Part shown: positions 1 to 8,578 of the stretch, piece by piece
Position numbering within the stretch: the first letter of the stretch is position 1
Layout: every line of letters starts with the position of its first letter
NCBI GenBank assembly: GCA_003674045.1
Contig: PENC01000019.1
Coordinates: 62,001-126,000 of the forward strand
DNA: 64,000 nt
DNA from: Streptomyces griseocarneus
Lineage (GTDB): Bacteria > Actinomycetota > Actinomycetes > Streptomycetales > Streptomycetaceae
Direction of reading: 5' to 3'
Translations under genes and position numbers: made by a program
Notes under the pieces: generated by a model
Told to the model about the DNA's origin: nothing
Seen by the model: the letters and a program-made list of their open reading frames with translations, nothing else
Database searches by the model: none

Positions 1-315
1 GATGCCCTGCCGGGTTACGTCGTCCTGGGGCGCACTCTGGCCCTCATCGGGCTGGTCTTCTTTCTGCCCGCCTTGGGGTTGCTGGTCCTGGTCGACATCA
101 CCAAGCAGTTGTCGCACGATCCGTGCCGAGAGCAGGGCTGCATGGGGCCGCTGATGGAGGCGATCGGCTTGTCCTGGCGCGTGATGTGGCTCGCTGGCGC
201 GACCGGCGTGATCGCCGCGCTCCTGCCTCGGCGCGTCGCCGTGCTCCGCTTCGGCCTGGCCTGCCTGCACATCGCGCTGCTGGTGGCACCCTTCTACATC
301 CTGTCCGGCGTCTGA
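1..315 (+). CDS. Membrane protein, 5' end outside window
   Basis: The reading frame is open from base 1 and stops at 313-315, so the start lies outside the window. What remains is about 104 residues with three hydrophobic stretches (roughly residues 6-28, 55-75 and 82-100), separated by a short loop with two cysteines (DPCREQGC). It looks like a small integral membrane protein of unknown role. A very strong hairpin lies 37 bp after the stop, so its transcript probably ends there and it is separate from the next genes. Confidence 0.6.
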   Translation, partial: DALPGYVVLGRTLALIGLVFFLPALGLLVLVDITKQLSHDPCREQGCMGPLMEAIGLSWRVMWLAGATGVIAALLPRRVAVLRFGLACLHIALLVAPFYILSGV

Positions 316-351
316 CCGGGACACCACCGGCCGCTGAGGGTGCCATCCGCG

Positions 352-398
352 ATGGTCGGGTAGCCCGAGGGCGAGATTCCCTCGGGCTACCCGACCAT
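352..398 (+). terminator. Perfect 20-bp stem terminator
   Basis: A perfect inverted repeat has arms at 352-371 and 379-398, starting ATGGTCGGG, around the 7-nt loop CGAGATT. There is no T-tract, which is usual in Streptomyces. It separates the truncated membrane gene from the metallopeptidase gene. Confidence 0.85.
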
Positions 399-454
399 GT
401 CTGATGCATATGTTTAGGTATTTGCCATGTACATGGGCTCTGGAAGGGCGAGTG

Positions 455-1813
455 ATGAGTGACATGGTGCCGGGGGCTGCCCCGGTAAACCGCAACTTGA
501 AGATCCTGCTGGCGGTTGTTGCCTCTCTCGCTGTTGCTGCCCTGGTCGCTGTTGGGGTGATTGCCGCCCAGCACCACAGCGACCGGGATGAGGCCAAGGG
601 CGTCAGCGGCTCGGGAACGATAGACGGCAAGGCAACTTCCATCAGCACGAAGGACCTGAGCCAGCTCGCCCAGGACCGCACGCGCGCGCTGGTGACCGGG
701 GACGAGGACGCGTTCGTCGCGGTGTTCGCGGATGACGTCAAGGACCAGCAGCGCCGGGTCTTCCGTAATCTCCGTCGTGTCCCTCTCGATTGGGACACGG
801 CTGGTTTCCGCGTGGTGACCAGCAGTGGACGGCAGTCGAGTGTGCTCGGGGGCTCCCTGGAGACTCAGGTCGACGTGTCGTTCGACCATCGGATATCGGG
901 CGTGGATGTGGCGCCGGTGTCCGAGGGGTATCGGTGGACTGTCCGGCGCACGTCCGCCTCGGCGAAGCCGGTCGTGACCAAGGTGGCAGGGACGCCCTAT
1001 GCGAAGTCCTTCTCGACGGATGCGGATGCCACGGTGGCGTATCCGGCTCCGTGGGACCTGTACGACGATCTGGCGGTGGAGAAGGCGGGCAGCGTGGTGC
1101 TGATGGCCGAGGCCTCGCACGCCCGTGAACTGCACCAGGCTCAGAGCCCGTTGCGCGCGGCCGGCGACAAGGTCCTGGCCCTGTGGAAGACGGATGGCCC
1201 TGGTGGACGCACGGCTTCGCCGGGTTTCGCCTTTGTCTACGAGCCGGACGCGAAGAAGTTCGCGGACATGTACGGCCGCGGCGGGCAGGACCGGGGTGAG
1301 GACGGCATCACCGTGCCCATGATCTCCACCGTCCGGGCCGAGCCCTCGGTCGCTGGTGCGCGGGTTGTTTCCCGCGTGACCACGCCGCGCGTGGGCCAGC
1401 ACGAAATGGTCCATGCCCTGCTGGAGCCGTTGACCGGCAGATCCGCCGTCGGGTCCCTGGACGGACCACAGCCCTGGCTGGTGGAAGGCGTCGCCGAGTA
1501 CGTCGCCTCTACCGGCGCGGACGACCGCGGGGCGCACGCGGCGCTCCAGCGCGTCGGCTTCACCGGCCGGCTCCCCGAGCAGATCACGTTCTACAGCAAG
1601 GACGCTACCCAGCAGTCCGCCCACTATGAGCTCGGCCGACTCGCCGTTGAGCACATGGCCGACCGGTACGGCAAGAAGAAGATGCTGGCCTTCGCCGCCG
1701 TGCAGTACAGCCAGCCCTCGGGTCTGGACGAGCAGCTGCGCGAGGCGACCGGCCTGGACAAGGCTGCCTTCGAGGCGCAGTGGGCCGAGTACGTCAGGGG
1801 GACCCTGCGATGA
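455..1813 (+). CDS. Membrane-anchored zinc metallopeptidase
   Basis: This 452-residue protein has one N-terminal membrane segment (about residues 13-35, LKILLAVVASLAVAALVAVG), after which the chain is probably outside the cell. Near the C-terminus lies HEMVH (residues 316-320), a match to the HExxH zinc site, followed by WLVEGVAEY, whose Glu344 would be the third zinc ligand of a gluzincin. The middle part resembles an NTF2-like or Cys-poor extracellular domain, but I cannot name it. The start is ATG 455, 5-8 nt behind GGAAGGGCGAG; a GTG just before it is also possible. It overlaps the next gene by ATGA, so the two are translationally coupled. The substrate is unknown. Confidence 0.8.
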   Translation: MSDMVPGAAPVNRNLKILLAVVASLAVAALVAVGVIAAQHHSDRDEAKGVSGSGTIDGKATSISTKDLSQLAQDRTRALVTGDEDAFVAVFADDVKDQQRRVFRNLRRVPLDWDTAGFRVVTSSGRQSSVLGGSLETQVDVSFDHRISGVDVAPVSEGYRWTVRRTSASAKPVVTKVAGTPYAKSFSTDADATVAYPAPWDLYDDLAVEKAGSVVLMAEASHARELHQAQSPLRAAGDKVLALWKTDGPGGRTASPGFAFVYEPDAKKFADMYGRGGQDRGEDGITVPMISTVRAEPSVAGARVVSRVTTPRVGQHEMVHALLEPLTGRSAVGSLDGPQPWLVEGVAEYVASTGADDRGAHAALQRVGFTGRLPEQITFYSKDATQQSAHYELGRLAVEHMADRYGKKKMLAFAAVQYSQPSGLDEQLREATGLDKAAFEAQWAEYVRGTLR

Positions 1814-3246
1814 CCAGCTCCGACCACTACGTGATTTCGCCTCCGGCGCCGGGCCGTCCGCCCGGGCCCGACCGCAGGGGCCGCACGCTCCTGGTGTCGC
1901 TGATCGCGATCGCCGGCCTGGCCCTGGTGGCCGCCGTCGTCACCGGCGTGTGGATGCTCCGCTCCACCGGCGGAGATACCACCACCGCCCAGGGGAAGGC
2001 GGCCGGGAAAGCGGGCCCGTGGAGCCTGGACGACACGTCCTACGGCTTGGCTGGTGCCAGGACAGACGCCAAGGGGATCTGGTTCCAGGGCGATACCGTG
2101 ATCAAGGCCCTGCCGGAGGGGCTGATCGGCCTGGACCGGGCCACCGGCCGACGGCAGTGGGGCATCCCCACCCCCGGCTCCGGCACGGCGATCTGCCAGA
2201 CCTCCACCGACATCACCGGCAACCGCCTCGTCCTCGCCTACGGCCAGGACAGCACCTGCGACCACTACTTCGCCGTGGACCTGTCGGCCCGCAAGGTGCT
2301 GTGGGAACACACCCTCAAGAGCGATGACTGGTCCCCGAGCTCGGGCGTGCGGATCGCGCGCACCGGCGACGTCGTCGTCCTGGAGGCGGACAAGCACATC
2401 GCCGAGGCGTTCCGCGTCAGCGACGGCAAGTCCCTTTGGCAGGACGGCAATTCGATCTACAACCCCAAGGATCCGCGGGACAATTGCCGCGGGAAGTCCT
2501 ACACCGGTGGCAAGACCCTGCTCCGCATGGAGCGCTGCGGCACGGGCAGCCCCCTCGGCGACCCGGACTATGTGGCGGCCGTCGACCCGGCCACCGGCCG
2601 CAGCCGGTGGACCCACCGCGTGGAGTCCGAGAACGACGGGGTGAACACCGAGATCCTGTCGACCTCGCCCGTCATCTACTCCGTGCCCGACGAGAAGCAC
2701 CCGCTCGACGGCTACCTGCGGATGCGCATGCTGGACGACACCGGTCACCTGCGCAGCACCCTGGCCCCGGGCCCGGAGCACCGCCTGAACAGGCACACCG
2801 ACACCGGGAGCCCGCCAGCCGACATCCGCGTCGCCGGTGACGTCCTGGTCGCCGTCGCCGCACCGGACCTCGACGACCCCAAGGGCAAAGACCACAGCAA
2901 GGTCGTGGCATGGTCCCTCAGCAGCGGCAAGCGGCTGTGGGAGCACATGAGCACGGGTAATCTGCAGCGGTTCCTGCCGGTACAATCCCCGGACACCACC
3001 GGGTATTTCGTGTACAGCACCGGGCACTACTCGGACCCCAGCACGCTCGTGCGATTCGACCTCGCCACCGGCCGGCAGACCACCGTCCGTCAATTCCCGG
3101 CCAGCCCCGACGAGCACCCGGCCAACGAACCCTCCGTCAGCCTCTACCTGGACACCCTCTACCTGGAGAGCACGTTCGAGCGGGCGCTGCCCGGCATCGA
3201 GAAAGACAAGAGGAACAAGGCACTGATCGCCCGACCCATCAAGTAG
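1810..3246 (+). CDS. Membrane-anchored PQQ-type beta-propeller protein
   Basis: This 478-residue protein has one N-terminal membrane helix (about residues 24-48) and then a series of blades typical of PQQ-like propellers. These carry the pattern D-x-ATG-(K/R)-x-x-W: LDRATGRRQW, LSARKVLW, VSDGKSLW, DPATGRSRW, LSSGKRLW and DLATGRQ. Such proteins usually act outside the membrane as scaffolds or ligand binders; no catalytic residues are evident. The start ATG at 1810 overlaps the stop of the peptidase gene (ATGA). This suggests that the propeller and peptidase are made in fixed ratio and may form one surface complex (inference). Confidence 0.8.
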   Translation: MTSSDHYVISPPAPGRPPGPDRRGRTLLVSLIAIAGLALVAAVVTGVWMLRSTGGDTTTAQGKAAGKAGPWSLDDTSYGLAGARTDAKGIWFQGDTVIKALPEGLIGLDRATGRRQWGIPTPGSGTAICQTSTDITGNRLVLAYGQDSTCDHYFAVDLSARKVLWEHTLKSDDWSPSSGVRIARTGDVVVLEADKHIAEAFRVSDGKSLWQDGNSIYNPKDPRDNCRGKSYTGGKTLLRMERCGTGSPLGDPDYVAAVDPATGRSRWTHRVESENDGVNTEILSTSPVIYSVPDEKHPLDGYLRMRMLDDTGHLRSTLAPGPEHRLNRHTDTGSPPADIRVAGDVLVAVAAPDLDDPKGKDHSKVVAWSLSSGKRLWEHMSTGNLQRFLPVQSPDTTGYFVYSTGHYSDPSTLVRFDLATGRQTTVRQFPASPDEHPANEPSVSLYLDTLYLESTFERALPGIEKDKRNKALIARPIK

Positions 3247-3251
3247 GTTAT

Positions 3252-3290
3252 GGGGTCCCGACCGACGCGGCGCAGCGTGGTCAGGGCCCC
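3252..3290 (+). terminator. Nested hairpin terminator
   Basis: Arms 3252-3263 (GGGGTCCCGACC) and 3279-3290 pair with two G.U pairs. An inner 4-bp stem, ACGC/GCGT, lies between them. The hairpin starts 5 nt after the stop of the propeller gene. The rest of 3291-3542 shows nothing else I can support. Confidence 0.65.
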
Positions 3291-3542
3291 GCAGCCTTGA
3301 CGGCGGCTGACCGGCCGTCAGCGCTACCGGACACCAGCTTCCCGCCGGCGGGGCAGAGGCACGCGCGCACCATCGCTCATCGCCACTCACGTCCGTATCC
3401 GCCGTCTCCGGCCCGGCGTTGCGCGGCGGCAGCTCCGGGAATGCGCTCGCCCTGACCGAATTGCGCTGCCGCTTCCACCACGACGATCCCCGTTCCGACA
3501 CACACCGCCCACCGCGATCACCGACCTTCGGATGCCGCCCGC

Positions 3543-4130
3543 ATGCGCTACGCCACCGCCGTCCGCCGCCTGAGGACCATCGCCGGCTCCTGCACCCGCG
3601 CCCTGAACTCGTCCGCCGATATCCCCCTCGCCGCCGCCTACGTCTTCGGCCCCGTGCTCGACGCCCCCGGGAACGACGCGGAGGCCGTGGACGTCGCCTT
3701 CGCTCTCGCCATGCCCCCGGCCGAGCTGCCCTGGGGCGTCGAGCCACCTGTCGGCCACGTCCTGGCCGACCTGCTCAGCCTGGATAAAGCCCCGGTCCGC
3801 CGCGTCTGGAGACCCGCCGGCCGGCCCGTGGCCAACCACCTGATCCGCAGGCCACTGCGCATCTGGAGCACCGCCGGACCCGACGAGGCCGCGCTGGACG
3901 CCCTGGCCCACCAGCGGGCCGAACACCTGCGCCTCGACGTTCCCGCTCCGCACGAGGCCCGCGCCCAGCGGGAGACCGAGCATGCGGAGGCCCTGGCCCA
4001 CCTCCGCCACCTCCGGGACCACTACCACGACCCGCTCTGGCGACGCAGCCCCGCCGGCCGGCGACCCGACGAACATCTGTGGCACGCCCTCGACGGGTTC
4101 CTCGAACTCCAGGACGCCACAACCCACTGA
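3543..4130 (+). CDS. Hypothetical protein (resembles actinobacterial DUF7711)
   Basis: This soluble protein of 195 residues has no membrane segment and no metal-binding cysteines. It begins RRLRTIAGSCTRAL and contains a conserved-looking middle (LPWGVEPPVGHVLADLLSLDKAPVRR) followed by a charged helical C-terminal half rich in His and Arg (EALAHLRHLRDHYHDPLW). From memory this layout matches a small Streptomyces family of unknown function, DUF7711. Codon use is typical for the window. ATG 3543 has no clear ribosome site, so the exact start is uncertain. Confidence 0.7.
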   Translation: MRYATAVRRLRTIAGSCTRALNSSADIPLAAAYVFGPVLDAPGNDAEAVDVAFALAMPPAELPWGVEPPVGHVLADLLSLDKAPVRRVWRPAGRPVANHLIRRPLRIWSTAGPDEAALDALAHQRAEHLRLDVPAPHEARAQRETEHAEALAHLRHLRDHYHDPLWRRSPAGRRPDEHLWHALDGFLELQDATTH

Positions 4131-4162
4131 AGCCGCTCACGGCCATCAATCCCGCTCCCCGG

Positions 4163-4183
4163 GCCGCCGGTACCTCCGGCGGC
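4163..4183 (+). terminator. Hairpin after hypothetical gene
   Basis: GCCGCCGG (4163-4170) and CCGGCGGC (4176-4183) form an 8-bp perfect stem with loop TACCT, 33 nt after the stop at 4130. The remaining bases up to 4457 hold no gene I can support. Confidence 0.6.
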
Positions 4184-4457
4184 TGACGGAGCGCGGCGCC
4201 GGTGAATACCGGCCGGTGCGGGCTCGCAGTGCCGTCCGCGGCCCCATTTCCCGGTCTGCCCCGGGCCGTTACCCTGGATGCCTCCGCTGCTCCGGCCCGC
4301 CCATGGGACCACCGGACCAGCGACTTCCTCCCCGCGACGCGGGGTTCCAGCACCGTGTTCCCTCACGGGCGCTCCCTGCCGGCGTAGGGACGACACCCGG
4401 CCCTCGGGCCTTGGGTGCCACGTCCCCTGTCCTGACACGCCGAGAGGGCCGTTTGCC

Positions 4458-5081
4458 GTGATCGATCCCGTCGCCAGCCTTGCCGAGCAGGCCGCTGCCG
4501 CACTGGCCGCCGATTTCCCCGGACTGCGACAGTCCCACCCGCACGTCATCGGCGGAGCCCTCGCCGACGTCCAGATGGAGCCCGGTGTGGCCGGTCTGAC
4601 TGCGCAGTACTCATGGGAGCTCTACACGGTGTATGTCGACGTCGGTCATGAGGTCCACCTCAACCGTGACGACCCGGAAGACAGGTCCTTGCACCGGCAA
4701 GTCCGCGGGCACGCGGCTCTCTTCGCCACGAGCGTCACGGGCACCGACGACGCCACAGTGCGTGGGCACGTCGAGTGGCCGATGCTCAATCAGCGCCCGG
4801 AGCTGAGCTTCCCGGCTGCGTACAACGTGGCTACCGCGGACCGGAGCGATCCCCGGCTCGCCAGCGCCGTTCTGGTGACGGTGGGGATGGCGCTGGACTA
4901 CGCCCGCATCGCGACGCAGCAGGCCGTACAGCATGCGGCGGACGCTGGCGAGGTCGTGCAGTGGGGGCGCGAGTGCCCGGAGGGGGTACGCATGTCGAAG
5001 TGGCTGCGGGAGAGGAAGAACGCACGCAACGCCGCACACCGCGACGGCACGGCCGGCGGGCAGCCGGGACTGCCGGAGTAG
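4458..5081 (+). CDS. Hypothetical protein
   Basis: This is a 207-residue acidic, soluble protein without recognisable motifs. The N-terminal half (SLAEQAAAALAADFPGLRQSHPHVIGG) is helical, the middle has strand-like stretches (SWELYTVYVDVGHEVHLNRDD), and the last 30 residues are basic. GTG 4458 is preferred because codon bias and coding character begin there, with GAGAGG about 10 nt upstream; the frame stays open to 4278 but that part looks non-coding. Function is unknown. Confidence 0.6.
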   Translation: MIDPVASLAEQAAAALAADFPGLRQSHPHVIGGALADVQMEPGVAGLTAQYSWELYTVYVDVGHEVHLNRDDPEDRSLHRQVRGHAALFATSVTGTDDATVRGHVEWPMLNQRPELSFPAAYNVATADRSDPRLASAVLVTVGMALDYARIATQQAVQHAADAGEVVQWGRECPEGVRMSKWLRERKNARNAAHRDGTAGGQPGLPE

Positions 5082-5284
5082 GCCGGGGTGAAAGCGCCGA
5101 CGGGCAGCTCGGGCCGCCCGCCGAACCCGTTCCGCCGCCCGGCTGACGGCCACGCTAGGGGTCTTGATCCGCGCAGCGCGCCGCGACCGAGGCCCCTGAC
5201 GCCACGTTGATTCCCGGGCCGGCCAGGCCATTTCGGCTCCCGACTGCCCAGTTCTCCGAAGGCGCCTCCACCGGCCCGAAAGAT

Positions 5285-5305
5285 ATGTCACTGTGTCAGT
5301 GACAT
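5285..5305. promoter_or_regulatory. Palindromic operator-like site
   Basis: Two perfect 9-bp arms, ATGTCACTG and CAGTGACAT, flank TGT. The site ends 22 bp before the start of the 5327 gene and just before its ribosome site GGGAGG (5316-5321). This is the size and place expected for a dimeric repressor site (inference). Confidence 0.55.
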
Positions 5306-5326
5306 TCTCTGTCCCGGGAGGTTCGC

Positions 5327-7012
5327 ATGCCGCAGGCCAGCGCTTTCGACCAGCTCCTCACCCTCGACACACTGCGGGACGGCAGCGAGTTCGAGATCCC
5401 GAGCCAGAAGGAGTACGAGACCCACTGGGCTGCCCAACCGCACACCTCCGGCGCCAGCAACGCACTCGGACTGCCGCACGCGTGGCGGAACGCCTTCTTC
5501 TCCTCACCCCACGGCCTGCAGACCCTGGGGGTGTGGGTGGACCCGCAGGAGAACTGGCTGTGGGCGGCAGTGCCGACGACCGCCACCGACTGGTACACCC
5601 CCGAGCAGACCCGGACACTGATGCTGCCCCTCGACCACGAGGTCATCCCGCAGTGGGTCCAGCACGCAACGCCGAACTGGAAGGACCCCGCCGCCCCGCT
5701 CAGTAACCCCAGCACGCTCCTGGTGCGCCGCAAGCTCGAAGCCGGGCAGGCCACGGCGCTGCTGGAGGAGCTCCTTCCGCCGCTGGAGCAGTACCCCCTG
5801 CCCGCCCCGCGGGCCCAGGCGCTGCGCGCCGGCGGCTGGACGCCCGAGGACCTGGCCACACTGTGGTGGACGATCGACACCGAGGCCGACGCCACCGCGC
5901 TCGCCGCGCACCCGCCGCTCTGGTGGAAGCTCCGCGACTGGCCGCTGGACGCCTCCCGCGTGCCCGAGCCGGGCCGTAAGAACCCCTTGGCCGCAGCCAT
6001 GCTCGCCGACCTGGCGACGACCGGGGTCACCGGAGGCCTGTTCACCGAGTGCATGCGGCTGAATGTCACCGCCCCGGAGCGGATCAAGGCTGTGCGGGTG
6101 CCGCAGATCCCCGATGACGCCACGCGCGTCCTGCTCACCGACCCGCACGGCGCCACGGCCGTCGCCTTGGACGCGGCCACCGCCCGGCGGACGCTGCAGA
6201 ACTCCCCCCGCTACCTGCTGGGCACGGTCACGGCACACACGGGGAACCTGCCCCTGGCCAGCGTGGAGCCGAACCGGAACTGGCGCAGCGTCACCGTCTG
6301 GGAGGACGGCCTCGCGGTCATGGGCCTCCTGATGTCCCCCGCCCACACCTCCACCCACGGCCTCGACAAGCCGTGGGAGTCGCGGAACTACGTGACCCCG
6401 GAAGAAGCAGCCATCCACCGGGCCCGCAGGGAATGGGAGGCCGCGCTGCCGCGCCGGTACGAGGCAACCGAGCAACTGCTGCGCACGGTCGCGAGCGCGG
6501 TGAACTTCCCCGAACTCGGGCCCGAGTTGTGGTCGGGGTGGATCGACGCGACGTCCGTGGACAGTGAGCCGGCCGACAACCGCCTCACCGACCGGGCGCT
6601 GGCCGCCGACGCGATCCTGCGGCGCGAGCTGACCCTGACCCGGCACACCGTCCACGCCGCCCGCGCCCACGAGGTATGGGTGGTCGCGGAGACCGTACGT
6701 TTCGACGGCTCCCACACCGACGAGTCCCACCGGCACTGGGCGACCGGAAACGGAGCGCAGGCCCGCGCCCTGCTGGAAGAACTCACCGACGGGCTGCCGC
6801 CGGTGATGACGGTCGAGGAGGCCGCGCAGTTCCTGGGCACGACCCGCGACGCCCTCGCGCAGGCCATCGCCCGCGCGAAGCGGAACGAGCGGCAGCACAA
6901 CGGGCGACCCGCGCTGCCGTACGCGCTGACACTCAAGCGCACGGACTGGTACGACCCGAGGAAGCTGAAGGCATGGTGGCTGGGGCGTCCCGGCCGCGGC
7001 AGCCGGAACTGA
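5327..7012 (+). CDS. Large hypothetical protein with C-terminal helix-turn-helix
   Basis: The protein has 561 residues, with ATG 5327 behind GGGAGG at good spacing. Most of it is not recognisable. The last 65 residues (from about 495, MTVEEAAQFLGTTRDALAQAI) look like an excisionase or MerR-type helix-turn-helix followed by a basic wing ending in WYDPRKLKAWW, so it may bind DNA. No membrane segments are seen. It is preceded by the 5285-5305 palindrome and followed, after 110 bp, by the IS701 element. Autoregulation through the palindrome is possible but not shown. Confidence 0.65.
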   Translation: MPQASAFDQLLTLDTLRDGSEFEIPSQKEYETHWAAQPHTSGASNALGLPHAWRNAFFSSPHGLQTLGVWVDPQENWLWAAVPTTATDWYTPEQTRTLMLPLDHEVIPQWVQHATPNWKDPAAPLSNPSTLLVRRKLEAGQATALLEELLPPLEQYPLPAPRAQALRAGGWTPEDLATLWWTIDTEADATALAAHPPLWWKLRDWPLDASRVPEPGRKNPLAAAMLADLATTGVTGGLFTECMRLNVTAPERIKAVRVPQIPDDATRVLLTDPHGATAVALDAATARRTLQNSPRYLLGTVTAHTGNLPLASVEPNRNWRSVTVWEDGLAVMGLLMSPAHTSTHGLDKPWESRNYVTPEEAAIHRARREWEAALPRRYEATEQLLRTVASAVNFPELGPELWSGWIDATSVDSEPADNRLTDRALAADAILRRELTLTRHTVHAARAHEVWVVAETVRFDGSHTDESHRHWATGNGAQARALLEELTDGLPPVMTVEEAAQFLGTTRDALAQAIARAKRNERQHNGRPALPYALTLKRTDWYDPRKLKAWWLGRPGRGSRN

Positions 7013-7121
7013 CCCGCACCCGGCACCACGCTCCGTCGTCCGGCCGGAACGGCCCGTCCCTGGCCCCACCGCTATCGGTTGCCGCAGGCCTGAAGGGAGG
7101 AGAAAGGCGTACCGCGGCTAG

Positions 7122-7140
7122 TAGGGCTTGGTCAGGTTGA
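7122..7140 (+). repeat. IS701 left terminal inverted repeat
   Basis: TAGGGCTTGGTCAGGTTGA, the perfect reverse complement of 8545-8563, directly next to CTAG at 7118-7121. Confidence 0.95.
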
Positions 7141-7186
7141 GTTGATGTTGGCGTGTCCTGATGATCGGTTGTTCCGTTGATCGGTT

Positions 7187-8452
7187 GTGACGCCTGAGGA
7201 GCTGGCTGCGGTCCGGTGCGGTCTGGAGGACTTCGCGGCGGATGTGTTCGAGCCGTTCGCGCGGACGGACCAGCGCCGGTGGGGCGGGGTGTATCTGCGC
7301 GGGCTGCTGCTGGACGGGCAGCGCAAGTCGGTGGAGCCGATGGCGGCCCGGCTCGGTGAGGACGGCAACCGGCAGGCCCTGGCCCACTTCATCACGACCA
7401 GTCCCTGGGACCCGGCCCATGTGCGGGCCCGGCTCGCCTGGATGATGGAACAGGCCATCAGGCCGACCGTGTTGATCATCGATGACACGGGCTTCCTCAA
7501 GGACGGGGATGCCTCGGCGTGTGTGTCGCGGCAGTACACCGGTACTGCCGGGAAGGTCACCAACTGCCAGGCGGGCGTGTCCCTTCACCTGGCCTCCGAC
7601 CACGCCTCGGCGGCCGTCGACTGGCGTCTGTTCCTGCCGGAGTCCTGGGACCCGGCCTCGCCGAAAGCCGATCCGGACAAGGCGGCCCGCCGCGTGAAGT
7701 GCGGCATCCCGGCCGGCATCGGGCATGTCGAGAAGTGGCAGCTGGCCCTGGACATGGTCGACGAGACACAGTCGTGGGGCATCGACGTGCCCCTGGCCGT
7801 CGCCGACGGCGGCTACGGGGACACCGCTGCCTTCCGTCTCGGCCTCGAAGAACGCGGGCTGCACTACGCGGTGGGCATCTCCAGCACAGTGACCGCCCAT
7901 CCCGGCGACGCCGCGCCGGCCGTCCCGCCCTACAGCGGGACCGGCCGCCCGCCGGTGGCGAAATACCCCGACCCTGCCAGGAGCGTGAAGCAGCTGGTCA
8001 TCGACGCCGGACGCAGTGCGGCCAGGCCCGTGCAGTGGCGGGAGGGCTCCCGTCCGGGCACAGGCCGCAGCGGTCTCAAGCGCATGTACGGGCGGTTCGT
8101 CGCCCTGCGGGTGCGTCCCGCCGGACGCCGGATCCGCAAAACCTCCCGTGGTCCGGAGCTGCCCGCGTGCTGGCTGCTGGCCGAATGGCCCGCGAACGAA
8201 TCGGAGCCGGTCCAGTTCTGGCTCTCCAACCTCCCCGCGGACACCCCGCTGACCACGCTCGTGAGGCTGGCGAAGCTCCGCTGGCGCATCGAGCACGACT
8301 ACCGCGAGATGAAACAAGCCCTGGGACTTGCCCACTTCGAGGGCCGCACCTGGAACGGCTGGCACCACCATGTCACCCTCGTCTCCGCCGCCCACGCCTT
8401 CTGCACCCTCCAGCGCCTGGCCCGAGCCCCAAAAGAAACGGCGCCGGCCTGA
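7187..8452 (+). CDS. IS701-family DDE transposase, C-terminus frameshifted
   Basis: The 421-residue transposase has the DDE set of the family: D in LIIDDTGFLKDG, D in VADGGYGD and E in LRWRIEHDYREMKQALGL. The frame ends at 8452 with ...KETAPA. The expected tail (LTLYRIVRELQTLLATWTG, then CPTCHR) continues in the next frame to a stop at 8551-8553. One missing base near GCCGGCCTGAC (about 8443-8453) explains this. The core is whole, so activity may remain, but about 33 residues with a CxxC pair are lost. A sequencing error is the alternative. Confidence 0.9.
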   Translation: MTPEELAAVRCGLEDFAADVFEPFARTDQRRWGGVYLRGLLLDGQRKSVEPMAARLGEDGNRQALAHFITTSPWDPAHVRARLAWMMEQAIRPTVLIIDDTGFLKDGDASACVSRQYTGTAGKVTNCQAGVSLHLASDHASAAVDWRLFLPESWDPASPKADPDKAARRVKCGIPAGIGHVEKWQLALDMVDETQSWGIDVPLAVADGGYGDTAAFRLGLEERGLHYAVGISSTVTAHPGDAAPAVPPYSGTGRPPVAKYPDPARSVKQLVIDAGRSAARPVQWREGSRPGTGRSGLKRMYGRFVALRVRPAGRRIRKTSRGPELPACWLLAEWPANESEPVQFWLSNLPADTPLTTLVRLAKLRWRIEHDYREMKQALGLAHFEGRTWNGWHHHVTLVSAAHAFCTLQRLARAPKETAPA

Positions 8453-8544
8453 CTCTCTACCGGATCGTCCGCGAACTGCAGACCCTCCTCGCCACCTGGA
8501 CCGGCGCCTGCCCCACCTGTCACCGCGGCATACCCGCGCTCATA

Positions 8545-8563
8545 TCAACCTGACCAAGCCCTA
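8545..8563 (-). repeat. IS701 right terminal inverted repeat
   Basis: The perfect mirror of 7122-7140, followed by the CTAG duplication at 8564-8567. Confidence 0.95.
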
Positions 8564-8564
8564 C

Positions 8565-8570
8565 TAGGGT
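8565..8570 (+). promoter_or_regulatory. -10 box of a leaderless promoter at the IS junction
   Basis: TAGGGT lies 8 nt before GTG 8579, the usual spacing of leaderless Streptomyces promoters. The same arrangement occurs at 16744-16749 on the other strand. The TAG comes from the target duplication, so the IS keeps the -10 but replaces the native -35 region. Confidence 0.5.
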
Positions 8571-8578
8571 CCTGGACT

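Larger units (their letters stand above)
7122..8563 (+). mobile_element. IS701-family insertion sequence, complete, with CTAG duplication
   Basis: The element is 1442 bp long. Its ends are perfect 19-bp inverted repeats (7122-7140 and 8545-8563). It is flanked by CTAG on both sides (7118-7121 and 8564-8567), the 4-bp target duplication known for the IS701 family. It carries one DDE transposase gene. The intact ends and duplication mean it moved in as a unit, and fairly recently. It separates the 5327 gene from the 8579 gene. Confidence 0.95.
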
